From DAIRET01 sp036795455 (lineage in GTDB: Bacteria > Bacteroidota > Ignavibacteria > Ignavibacteriales > Ignavibacteriaceae): DNA of 7,394 nucleotides. Below are positions 1 through 6,563 of the stretch, piece after piece. Position numbers and translations under genes: made by a program. Below the pieces are notes generated by a model. The model was not told the origin of the DNA, made no database searches, and worked only from the letters and a program-made list of their open reading frames with translations. Location of the stretch: assembly GCA_036795455.1 (NCBI GenBank), contig DAIRET010000150.1:1-7394 (forward strand), given 5' to 3'. How positions within the stretch are numbered: position 1 is the first letter of the stretch; the number at the start of each line of letters is the position of its first letter.

Positions 1-22
1 TATTTCGATTTGGAATCTGAAA

Positions 23-47
23 GGTGGTTGAGGTTCTCGAAACCACC
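23..47. repeat. Bulged palindromic hairpin resembling a REP-type extragenic repeat
   Basis: The arms GGTGGTT (23-29) and AACCACC (41-47) are perfect reverse complements. The stem continues inward with GAG (30-32) pairing CTC (36-38) around a GTT triloop, leaving a 2-nt GA bulge (39-40). The layout GGTTGAG-loop-CTCGAAACC closely resembles short extragenic palindromes of the type GGTTGAG-CTTGT-CGAAACC that recur in many bacterial genomes; that comparison is from memory. The flanks (1-112) show more small hairpins, for example AAGT/ACTT around 90-102, so a larger repeat unit is possible. Plus frame 1 is open from the window edge to a TAA at 112-114, so the segment could instead be the 3' end of a convergent gene. 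I think this is less likely, because several frames across the hairpin are open. Confidence 0.5.
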
Positions 48-132
48 GGCAACTCTCAAATCCCTATACGAAAGAGCGAGTTTCGGTAGAAGTTCGGGAC
101 TTTCCTATTTGTAAAAAAAACAAATAAACTCT

Positions 133-702
133 TTACTCAATTACCCTTGATAATTTAATGAGCTGCGATGAGAACTCTACCCCTTCAGCTTTAGCTTCGA
201 GTAAATTAAGAAGGATACTTGGTCGACCGGCTCTGCTTACAATACCGACTGAAATTCCTTTTTCAAGATAGCTTTGAACACCAGTAATTGTTAAAATAGA
301 CAGAGCTTTACTAAAATCTTTTATTACACTGAAATCGAATGCCCTTAAAGGTGCAACGTATAAAACGTTAATTTTTCTTTCTATTAACATCTCCCGTATA
401 TTCGACTCATCAACATTTATAGCAGAAATTGAAACCGGTATTCCATTTATTTTTCCCTGCTTAAGACCTTTGAAACTAGTTAGAAAATCATCCTTCGCAC
501 TTACAGATGCTCTCAGTTTTTCCTGGTAAATAATCCCGATACTTATTTTATCTTTTACCCGCTGGGATAAGTTTTTATCATAGGATATTATCTTCATAAC
601 AAGCGGGCATTGAATATCAACCGGCACGTCCATTTCCTGCGGAAACAGGAAACCGTTAAAAAGCAATATAATAATCAGCAACAAAAATAGGTTCGTTTTC
701 AT
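133..702 (-). CDS. YfiR/HmsC-like (DUF4154) periplasmic protein
   Basis: A 189-aa exported protein. Residues 4-20 form a hydrophobic signal peptide with likely cleavage near FPQ-EM and no lipobox. The family signature is clearest in the C-terminal half: ILTITGVQSYLEKGISVGIV (136-155), then a short run ending in NLLEAKAEGVEFSSQLIKLS (166-185), which matches the usual pattern ending 'INL..A...G..ISS.LLKLA.VI'. In Pseudomonas, YfiR binds and represses the inner-membrane diguanylate cyclase YfiN. In other phyla, homologues sit beside TonB receptors and sensor kinases. Here it starts 14 bases after the TonB receptor stop, so the two are surely co-transcribed; only a weak GAG lies before the ATG, which suggests translational coupling. 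Only one cysteine (C32) is present, so the intramolecular disulfides of the Pseudomonas protein cannot form. No cyclase or kinase is encoded next to it in the window. The family call is firm; the regulatory role is inferred. Confidence 0.85.
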   Translation of the reverse strand: MKTNLFLLLIIILLFNGFLFPQEMDVPVDIQCPLVMKIISYDKNLSQRVKDKISIGIIYQEKLRASVSAKDDFLTSFKGLKQGKINGIPVSISAINVDESNIREMLIERKINVLYVAPLRAFDFSVIKDFSKALSILTITGVQSYLEKGISVGIVSRAGRPSILLNLLEAKAEGVEFSSQLIKLSRVIE

Positions 703-716
703 CTACTCAACACTGA

Positions 717-2666
717 TTAAAACAAATTAGCCTGGATTTTAAAGTAGAACATTCTGCCGTTCTGCCGGATAGCATTTTGAATGTGTTCAAAGCCTCCCGG
801 GTAATAATATTCTTTGTCAAATAGATTTTTTACAGTAAAAGAGACCTTGAATCTATCCAATAATTGCCTTGTTGCAAAGTTCAAATTCATTGTAAAGAAA
901 TCTGAAGTAAATGTATCATAGATAGTTCTTCTTCCCGATTCATAATTCCCTTCTATTGATGTGTTCACAATATTGAAGAGAGGATAAGACAAACCGAAGT
1001 TCAATATGTGAAGCGGTGAATTCGTTAATCTTTCCCCGGTTTCGGTATCACTTGCAAATTGATAAGAATACCTGAAGTATCCCCACAAACTTTTAGGCAT
1101 TTTTGTATTCAGTGAAAACTCGACTCCTTCACCTTTTGATTTGCTCGCATTACAGAACTGTAAAGTTGAATCAACGGGATTAAAAAACTGATCTATCAAG
1201 TCATTAATTTCATTTTTATACAAAGAGACAGTTATCAAATTGTTTGTTAAAATTCTTTGTTCGTAAACTAATTCGAGTGTAGTTACCCTCTCCGGCTCTA
1301 ACGAAGGATTACTTTTGAAGTTGGTTGGAACATCTTCATAGTACATTTCATAAACATTTGGGGCTCTATATGCTGAACCGTATAATAGTTTAAATGTTGA
1401 ATTGTCAAAAGGAGTATAAACAATTGAGCCGCGCGGGGTACAAAGCGAACCCGAAGTTGAGTAATTGTCGTAACGTAATCCAAGAGTCATTGATAAATTC
1501 TTTAGCACATGATATTCATTCTGTAGATACAATGAAAATACTCTGAATGGTGAATTTCGATTGTATGTTTCATTCGTTTCGTTCCACTGCCTGTAATCGG
1601 CTCTGATATTATCCTGGAATTCCAAACCTGCTATTAAATTGTTATTCGCTGCAAAATCAAAATTAAATTGAAGCTCGCCTCCGTACCAATTCCCATCCGA
1701 AGCATCATAATTATAATTACTTGCGTAGGGATAATTTCCCTTATAATGGTAATGATCAAAATAGGCACGGAAATTATAGCTTAAAAAGTGGGTCATTTCT
1801 CCTTTATAACCGGCTTCGAAAAATGCTGTTCGGTCTATTGTTGAAGCAGGAACGTTGAAATCAATTCCGTATACACCTGTAGGAAGTGATTTCTCACGGT
1901 TTTTATACATACTTAAAAAAGTAAAATTCTTATAACTAAATGTTCCAAGAATTCCGTAAACTTTCTCCCAGTCCAAACCAACCGCAATACCGTTATTCGT
2001 TGCCGGTGAATCATACTCTTCGTAATAGTAATCCTTACCTTTATTATCTGTATAGAGCCCCGAAATGAACAAATCCATTCCGTTATTAAACTCTTTACCG
2101 AAAACACCGACTGTTTTTATCCCGTTAAGATTTTCTGTTTCAACCGACAAAATAGTATTCTCCACACTTTGCCCTTTTTTTGTAATTATATTAATTACAG
2201 AAAACATTGCATTTGAACCATACAATACGGAACCAGGACCCCGGATTACTTCAATTCTATCTACGCTCTCCAAAGGAATTCCAAGGTCATTTCCAAGAGC
2301 GGCTCCGCCGTAAACATTCTCGTTAGTCTTGTGTCCGTTTACAAGAAGTTGAATTCTATTATTGTAATCTGTTGGACGGCTGAATCCTCGTATACCGATA
2401 TAACTGTAGTTCCTGTCATAACTTTTGTAGAAACCGCGTAAACTGCTGATTATTTCATCTAAGGACAGATACCCGTACCTCTCAATGTCCTCCGAAGTAA
2501 TTATCGAAATTGAAGCTGTAATTTCACTCTGTTTTTGTAGATATTTTGCAGATGTACTGATTTTCATATTCAACAAATACTCAAGTGAAAGAGTATCTTC
2601 CGCCTGGCTTAGGATTGGTTTTGCAGCGAAAACCAGGAATAGAAAAGTAAATGCTATTAATTTCAT
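717..2666 (-). CDS. TonB-dependent outer-membrane receptor, plug plus barrel (CirA-like)
   Basis: A 649-aa outer-membrane transporter. The signal peptide spans residues 1-22 (cleavage near LSQA-ED). A DTLSLEYLLNMKIST stretch (24-38) follows, typical of the N-terminus of this receptor class. The plug domain spans about 45-165, with IGIRGFSRP (90-98), the segment RIQLLVNGHKT, and the hallmark IEVIRGPGSVLYGSNAM (138-154) followed by VINIITKKG. The rest is a 22-strand-type barrel, with YGSAYRAPNVYEMYY (429-443) and NPSLEPE (453-459) in the conserved positions, ending in aromatic-rich strands and a C-terminal Phe recognised by the BAM machinery. Length is normal for a siderophore/vitamin-type receptor. 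The start is supported by AAAGGT (2672-2677) 5 bases upstream. It is the first gene of an operon with the YfiR-like gene. The substrate cannot be told from sequence; I see no cobalamin riboswitch and no SusD partner. YfiR-linked receptors may act in signalling as much as transport. Confidence 0.93.
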   Translation of the reverse strand: MKLIAFTFLFLVFAAKPILSQAEDTLSLEYLLNMKISTSAKYLQKQSEITASISIITSEDIERYGYLSLDEIISSLRGFYKSYDRNYSYIGIRGFSRPTDYNNRIQLLVNGHKTNENVYGGAALGNDLGIPLESVDRIEVIRGPGSVLYGSNAMFSVINIITKKGQSVENTILSVETENLNGIKTVGVFGKEFNNGMDLFISGLYTDNKGKDYYYEEYDSPATNNGIAVGLDWEKVYGILGTFSYKNFTFLSMYKNREKSLPTGVYGIDFNVPASTIDRTAFFEAGYKGEMTHFLSYNFRAYFDHYHYKGNYPYASNYNYDASDGNWYGGELQFNFDFAANNNLIAGLEFQDNIRADYRQWNETNETYNRNSPFRVFSLYLQNEYHVLKNLSMTLGLRYDNYSTSGSLCTPRGSIVYTPFDNSTFKLLYGSAYRAPNVYEMYYEDVPTNFKSNPSLEPERVTTLELVYEQRILTNNLITVSLYKNEINDLIDQFFNPVDSTLQFCNASKSKGEGVEFSLNTKMPKSLWGYFRYSYQFASDTETGERLTNSPLHILNFGLSYPLFNIVNTSIEGNYESGRRTIYDTFTSDFFTMNLNFATRQLLDRFKVSFTVKNLFDKEYYYPGGFEHIQNAIRQNGRMFYFKIQANLF

Positions 2667-2690
2667 ATTAGACCTTTGGATAAAAAATGC

Positions 2691-2717
2691 TTCTTACAAT
2701 CAATATGTTTGTAAGAA
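2691..2717 (-). promoter_or_regulatory. 9-bp perfect inverted repeat in the leader of the receptor/YfiR operon
   Basis: TTCTTACAA (2691-2699) and TTGTAAGAA (2709-2717) are perfect complements separated by 9 bases. The element lies 25-51 bases upstream of the receptor ATG and downstream of the candidate -7 box. It could therefore be a dyad operator for a dimeric repressor or a hairpin in the 5' untranslated leader. The GC-poor stem would be only moderately stable as RNA, and the symmetry and spacing fit a DNA-binding site better. No U-run follows in the direction of transcription, so it is not a terminator. Confidence 0.5.
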
Positions 2718-2724
2718 ACTCGAT

Positions 2725-2742
2725 TTTGTTAAAACAAATATA
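2725..2742 (-). promoter_or_regulatory. Candidate TAnnTTTG promoter overlapped by a TTTGTT-AA-AACAAA palindrome
   Basis: On the minus strand TATATTTG (2742 to 2735) is an exact match to the Bacteroidota-type -7 consensus TAnnTTTG. It would start transcription near 2729, giving a leader of roughly 60 bases before the receptor ATG at 2666. No TTG is found at the usual -33 distance, so the upstream half is weak and the promoter may need an activator. The palindrome TTTGTT-AA-AACAAA (2725-2738) covers the end of the box and the predicted start site, where a bound repressor would block the polymerase. Confidence 0.5.
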
Positions 2743-2861
2743 AAAAAAGTATCCTATTTCAGATGAGAAAAAAACTGATCGTTAAAGAATAGACACCCTT
2801 GAATTATCGAAGAATCAAAGAATTACTTTAACAAAAACCCACAACTTCAGCAGTTCCAGCT

Positions 2862-2875
2862 AACCGGTTTGAACC
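2862..2875. promoter_or_regulatory. Overlapping palindromes AACCGGTT and GGTT-TG-AACC
   Basis: AACCGGTT (2862-2869) is a perfect 8-base palindrome. Its second half forms another dyad, GGTT-TG-AACC (2866-2875), giving three regularly spaced AACC/GGTT half-sites. It lies about 60 bases upstream of the plus-strand -7 box, a position where activators can bind. GC content is higher than in the surrounding spacer. A chance occurrence cannot be excluded for so short a motif. Confidence 0.25.
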
Positions 2876-2909
2876 TCAATATCATTAATTTAGGTTCGGA
2901 TTTATGGGA

Positions 2910-2944
2910 TTGGACGATAGTACTTAATAAAGAGACTACATTTG
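2910..2944 (+). promoter_or_regulatory. Bacteroidota-type promoter for the plus-strand TonB receptor
   Basis: TACATTTG (2937-2944) matches TAnnTTTG exactly and is followed by CACC, as in many promoters of this lineage. A TTG at 2910-2912 lies 24 bases upstream of the box, slightly wider than the usual spacing of about 19-21. Transcription would begin near 2950, giving a short leader of about 25 bases that carries a good ribosome site, GAGGA (2965-2969), 4 bases before the ATG at 2974. Confidence 0.6.
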
Positions 2945-2973
2945 CACCCTTTTAACAATTTTCTGAGGAATTA

Positions 2974-5280
2974 ATGCTCACTTCAAGATTTATATTTTCT
3001 ATCTTTAATCTTATTATCCTTTGTTTCAACTTCTTTTCCTTCGGACAGGAAAATCAACCTGCCGGTATTCTTTCGGGAAAAGTATTAGATGCAGAAACAA
3101 AAACCCCTCTTTACGGCGTAAACGTTTTAATTCAAAATACAGACAATGGTGCTGCCTCCGACTTTGACGGTTCGTACAAAATCGAAAAACTGTTGGTCGG
3201 TAATTATTCAGTAGTATACAGTTATATCGGGTATGAAAAATTTATTCAAACAGACGTTATAATAAAACTGGGACGAATCACTTACGTTAATGTAGAATTA
3301 AAACCGGGAAAAATTGAAATTGAAAATGTTGTTGTCTCGGCAGGCTATTTCAGAAATGTAGAAACACAACCCGTAAGTCTAATAAACTTTTCATCCGAGG
3401 AAGTACGCCGCTCCCCCGGTTCTGCGGGGGACGTCAGCCGTATAATGTTGAATCTCCCCTCTCTCGCTAAAGTGAACGACACAAAAAATAGTTTAATCGT
3501 TCGGGGTGGCAGTCCGCTTGAAAATGCTTTTTATATTGATAACATTGAAATCCCTAATATCAACCATTACCCTACTCAAGGCAGCTCTGATGGTCCTATC
3601 GGTTTGATTAATGTCGATTTTATCAAAGACGTGAATTTCTATTCAGGCGGATTCAATACAATGTATGGCGATAAACTATCTTCGATTATGGAAATGAGGT
3701 ACCGCGAAGGAAACCGGAAAGAAACCGATACACAAATTGATTTGAGTTTCCAGGGAGTCGGTGTTTCTTCAGAAGGTCCGATAAATAACGGGAAAGGCTC
3801 ATGGTTATTTGGTTTGAGAAGAAGTTATTTCGATATGATATTTCAAACTACCGATATAAACGGACCTATTCCCACTTACTACGATTTCCAGGGAAAAGTT
3901 GTATACGACCTTTCACAGAATCATAAGTTAAGTCTTATAAATATCTTTTCATTCGATAAAAGTAAACAAACACAGGATGAAGGAGTAAAATTTGAAAGTA
4001 ACTATTTTGGTAAATTCGACATGATCAACAATACTTCCGGTATTAACTGGCAGTATCTTTGGGGCGGAAACGGTTTTTCAAATACTTCCGTTTCTCATAC
4101 TTTTATGAAATATGAAATTGATAATTGGGAAACAAGAACCGGGAACCAGTTGCTGTTTAATGAATCAACAGAACAAATCGTAAACTTCAGGAATTCAAAT
4201 AATTACAGGATAAACTCTACAAATAGAATTGAATTCGGCATCGAAGCTAAGTATTTATTCAATAAATATGCACAGACTTATTTCACGTACACTGATAGAT
4301 TCGGAAATGTATCCCCCGAAATAAAAGTTTTGGACAACTTCAACACATTTAAAACCGGGATGTTTGCCGTTTATAACTGGAAACCATTTGACGCAGTTAC
4401 AATTAATCCCGCAGTAAGAATTGACTATTTCGGATTTAATAAACACTTTTTATTTTCTCCGCGTGCCTCAATCCAGTTTGAATTAAATGAAAAGACTTCG
4501 TTCACGGCATCTACCGGGTTGTATCACCAAAATCTACCTATTGTTTTACTGGCACAAAATAATTCATTCAAAGAATTAAAAGACCCTTACTCAATTCATT
4601 ATATAATTGGACTTAATCATCTTCTCTCCGATGATACAAGACTAATACTGGAATTATACCGGAAAGAGTATAATAATTTCCCGATGGATGATAGTCAACC
4701 GGCAGTATTTCTTATCGACCGTATTTACGACGAGTCATTCTTTTCGGGATACACTAAATTACTGAGTAACGGGAAAGCATATAGCCAGGGTATTGAAGTT
4801 ATGATGCAGAAAAAACTTGCAAAGGATTTTTACGGATTGATAAGCCTCTCCTATTTTAGGGCAAAGTATAAAGACTTAAACGGAATTTGGAGAAATAGAA
4901 TTTATGACAATAAATATTCCTTCACTATCGAAGGCGGATATAAACCGAATGAATTTTGGGAATTCAGTCTTAGATGGATTTATGCCGGCGGAGCTCCTTA
5001 TACTCCTTTTAACTCTGTTGCTTCAAAAGCTGCATCTCGAGGAATCTATAACGAATCGGAAGTAAACAGTGAAAGATTACCTGTATTTCATTCTCTGAAT
5101 CTAAGAATTGATAAACGTTTCTACTTTGAGAAATCAAATCTTGTTGTTTTCTTAAGCGTGTGGAATGCGTACGACAGAAAAAATGTCTGGACTTATTCAT
5201 GGAATGAAATCAATAATGAAATCAAACCGGAAGAAAGCTGGAGTACAATGCCCGTTTTCGGTTTGGAATTTGAGTTTTAA
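2974..5280 (+). CDS. TonB-dependent receptor with carboxypeptidase-regulatory-like N-terminal domain
   Basis: A 768-aa outer-membrane receptor. The signal peptide covers residues 1-25 (cleavage near SFGQ-EN). Residues about 31-112 form a CarboxypepD_reg-like beta-sandwich (SGKVLDAETKTPLYGVNVLI, then SDFDGSYKIEKLLVGNYSVV and YIGYEK), the N-terminal extension common in Bacteroidota-group receptors. The plug covers about 120-245, with SLIVRGGSPLENAFYIDNIE (173-192) and FYSGGFNTMYGDKLSSIMEM. The remainder is barrel, with YAGGAPYTPF (670-679), a late strand HSLNLRIDKRF, and a terminal FGLEFEF ending in Phe. The start is fixed by GAGGA (2965-2969), 4 bases upstream. No SusD-like partner is adjacent, so it is not a glycan-uptake SusC pair; peptide, metal-chelate or other ligands are possible. 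Its stop codon overlaps the start of a tiny membrane ORF. It is unrelated in detail to the left-hand receptor, so the pair is not a recent tandem duplication. Confidence 0.92.
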   Translation: MLTSRFIFSIFNLIILCFNFFSFGQENQPAGILSGKVLDAETKTPLYGVNVLIQNTDNGAASDFDGSYKIEKLLVGNYSVVYSYIGYEKFIQTDVIIKLGRITYVNVELKPGKIEIENVVVSAGYFRNVETQPVSLINFSSEEVRRSPGSAGDVSRIMLNLPSLAKVNDTKNSLIVRGGSPLENAFYIDNIEIPNINHYPTQGSSDGPIGLINVDFIKDVNFYSGGFNTMYGDKLSSIMEMRYREGNRKETDTQIDLSFQGVGVSSEGPINNGKGSWLFGLRRSYFDMIFQTTDINGPIPTYYDFQGKVVYDLSQNHKLSLINIFSFDKSKQTQDEGVKFESNYFGKFDMINNTSGINWQYLWGGNGFSNTSVSHTFMKYEIDNWETRTGNQLLFNESTEQIVNFRNSNNYRINSTNRIEFGIEAKYLFNKYAQTYFTYTDRFGNVSPEIKVLDNFNTFKTGMFAVYNWKPFDAVTINPAVRIDYFGFNKHFLFSPRASIQFELNEKTSFTASTGLYHQNLPIVLLAQNNSFKELKDPYSIHYIIGLNHLLSDDTRLILELYRKEYNNFPMDDSQPAVFLIDRIYDESFFSGYTKLLSNGKAYSQGIEVMMQKKLAKDFYGLISLSYFRAKYKDLNGIWRNRIYDNKYSFTIEGGYKPNEFWEFSLRWIYAGGAPYTPFNSVASKAASRGIYNESEVNSERLPVFHSLNLRIDKRFYFEKSNLVVFLSVWNAYDRKNVWTYSWNEINNEIKPEESWSTMPVFGLEFEF

Positions 5281-5372
5281 TGCCGGGAATGAAAACAAAA
5301 ATTGCTTTTTTAATCGCACTTCTTGCAATTCTTTTTTCAGTAGTGGTTTTTGTTTTCTCTTTATTCGAATGA
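5280..5372 (+). CDS. Putative 30-aa single-pass membrane microprotein, coupled to the receptor
   Basis: An ORF of 30 codons too short for routine calling. Its ATG (5280-5282) overlaps the receptor stop as TAATG, the classic arrangement for translational coupling, with a weak GAG at 5272-5274 as ribosome site. A second in-frame ATG at 5289 would give 27 residues beginning MKTKIAFLIALLAILF. The peptide has two lysines near the N-terminus, then about 22 uninterrupted hydrophobic residues (I8-F29) rich in Leu, Val and Phe, and ends in a single Glu. By the positive-inside rule the N-terminus would face the cytoplasm. There is no lipobox and no cysteine. The stop (5370-5372) falls 3 bases before the terminator stem, so the frame fills the space between receptor and terminator. 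It may be a small transmembrane regulator or accessory peptide; a chance frame in T-rich DNA remains possible. Confidence 0.5.
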   Translation: MPGMKTKIAFLIALLAILFSVVVFVFSLFE

Positions 5373-5375
5373 ATT

Positions 5376-5414
5376 AAACCGGGTCAATACAATTTGATCC
5401 GGTTTTTATTTTTT
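5376..5414 (+). terminator. Rho-independent terminator after the plus-strand receptor unit
   Basis: AAACCGGGTCAA (5376-5387) and TTGATCCGGTTT (5394-5405) form a 12-bp stem with one G-U wobble and a 6-nt loop. TTATTTTTT (5406-5414) follows as the U-tract. This is a strong intrinsic terminator for the plus strand. The tract overlaps the last codons and the TAA (5406-5408) of the convergent regulator gene. In the minus direction the stem is followed only by an AT-rich run without a clean U-tract, so it may work weakly both ways. Confidence 0.88.
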
Positions 5415-6563
5415 GACATTCATTCTTTTGTAATCCGATGGCGTTTGACCCACATATTTTTTGAATATTGTATTAAAGGAAGTTTTGGAGTTAAAACCGG
5501 ATTCATAAGCGATACCAAGAATGCTGTACATATCATATTCCGGCGATTGAAGTTTTCTCTTTACTTCTTCCACCCTGTAACCATTAACCAACTCGTAAAA
5601 ATTTTGTTTGAGTTTACTGTTTATTACTTCGGATAGATTGTGAGGTGAGACATTCAGCATAACGGCAAGTTTTCCGAGAGTTAGTTCACTATCAAGATAT
5701 GGTTTTTCATTATTAAAAAGATTGAGCAAATCATTTGATATTTTTTCTGCGGAGGAATCACTCAAACCCGATTTTTTATAACCGGCAGTTTCCGGTTCAA
5801 GCTTATCCGCTCCGTTAGGTCTTGTTGTTAATATTTCATCCTCTTGATTAAATATCTCCGGTTGATTCAATCCCATATAACCGATACCGTATATCAATAT
5901 TGAAATCGAAAAATAGATCGCGAGATCATACTTGAAAGCGTACTGTTGGAAAAAATCATCGATTAAAACCGTAATTATCACTATTCCCCATACTGCTATC
6001 ATCCCGATAAAAAGATTTTTTAACCATGAAAGATTAACTTTTTCAATGTTTGAAAATGAATTTTTTATCTTCTCATTATGCCGGTTTATCAACTTAATTG
6101 TAAACACTACATAAACAATACCGTGCAGCGGTTTAAGATGCCCAAAGATTATATAGTCAATTTGATTACCGGAAAAAATAGAGAGAACATATTGAATTTT
6201 TTCTTCACCGTTCATCAATAATGAAGGTACCATATAAAGAACAAGTAGAAGAAAAGGAATGAAATGAATGAAATCCTTTGCTTTGAATTTTGATCCCGGT
6301 ACAACTAAAAACCTTGTATAGAAATAGAAAAGCGGACCGTATACTAAAGGAAATCCGAATGTTAAACCTAAAAAATGGGGATATTGATAAAAATATTCAT
6401 TTACTTCGTAAAATACTGCAAAAAGGTCTACTGATAAAGCAAGTATCCCGAGTGAAAGAAAGATATTTGCATTGTGATTCTTTTTTTTATTAAAAAGAAG
6501 AACTGCTAACAGGATTCCCTGGATACCTGCCAATAAAAAAAGTGTACTTAAAAAAGTGAGCAT
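5406..6563 (-). CDS. Membrane-anchored AraC-family regulator (7-TM N-terminus, C-terminal HTH)
   Basis: A 385-aa one-component regulator. The N-terminal two-thirds are membrane-embedded, with about seven hydrophobic segments at roughly 3-24, 35-52, 66-86, 98-117, 136-158, 180-202 and 212-231. This resembles the 7-TM sensor modules found with AraC domains in Bacteroidota. A polar linker (about 232-285) leads to the DNA-binding domain. HTH one is LTLGKLAVMLNVSPHNLSEV (294-313). HTH two follows from YSILGIAYESGFNSKTSFNT (346-365), with the family ending FKKYVGQTPSDYKR (367-380). The signal would be sensed in or near the inner membrane. The gene converges on the TonB receptor, 33 bases from the microprotein stop, and is probably its own unit. 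The start ATG at 6563 has no clear Shine-Dalgarno (an AT-rich leader), which is common in this group. The target genes are unknown; the neighbouring receptor is a natural candidate by context only. Confidence 0.9.
   Translation of the reverse strand: MLTFLSTLFLLAGIQGILLAVLLFNKKKNHNANIFLSLGILALSVDLFAVFYEVNEYFYQYPHFLGLTFGFPLVYGPLFYFYTRFLVVPGSKFKAKDFIHFIPFLLLVLYMVPSLLMNGEEKIQYVLSIFSGNQIDYIIFGHLKPLHGIVYVVFTIKLINRHNEKIKNSFSNIEKVNLSWLKNLFIGMIAVWGIVIITVLIDDFFQQYAFKYDLAIYFSISILIYGIGYMGLNQPEIFNQEDEILTTRPNGADKLEPETAGYKKSGLSDSSAEKISNDLLNLFNNEKPYLDSELTLGKLAVMLNVSPHNLSEVINSKLKQNFYELVNGYRVEEVKRKLQSPEYDMYSILGIAYESGFNSKTSFNTIFKKYVGQTPSDYKRMNVKK

Larger units (their letters stand above)
2667..2973. other. Divergent intergenic region between two TonB-receptor genes
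   Basis: A 307-base non-coding stretch from which both receptor genes are read outward. It holds a candidate -7 box for each direction (2735-2742 minus, 2937-2944 plus), a 9-bp inverted repeat (2691-2717), a short palindrome over the minus promoter (2725-2738), and an overlapping palindrome AACCGGTT/GGTTTGAACC (2862-2875). GTTAAAG (2781-2787) and CTTTAAC (2826-2832) form a wide inverted pair of doubtful meaning. No open frame longer than about ten codons with a plausible ribosome site is unique to this stretch. I see no riboswitch-like architecture. Confidence 0.8.

Noticed and set aside
1..114. Plus-frame 1 open from the window edge to TAA at 112-114, a possible C-terminal end of a convergent gene
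   Set aside because: It is only 37 codons with no start in the window, and a minus-strand frame across the same bases is also open. The strong hairpin and repeat-like look explain the segment better. Sequence to the left would settle it.
106..126. TATTTGT/ACAAATA inverted repeat around a run of A, a possible terminator for the YfiR operon
   Set aside because: The U-run for the minus strand lies inside the loop, not after a GC-rich stem. It is a 7-bp AT-only stem and not a convincing intrinsic terminator.
2485..2766. Plus-strand 93-codon frame antisense to the start of the left receptor
   Set aside because: Most of it lies antisense to clear plug-domain coding sequence. Its composition is that of a shadow frame, with no promoter or ribosome site.
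2763..2792. Nine-codon plus-strand frame MRKKLIVKE in the divergent spacer
   Set aside because: It has no ribosome site and no link to a downstream attenuator structure, and it is too short to support.
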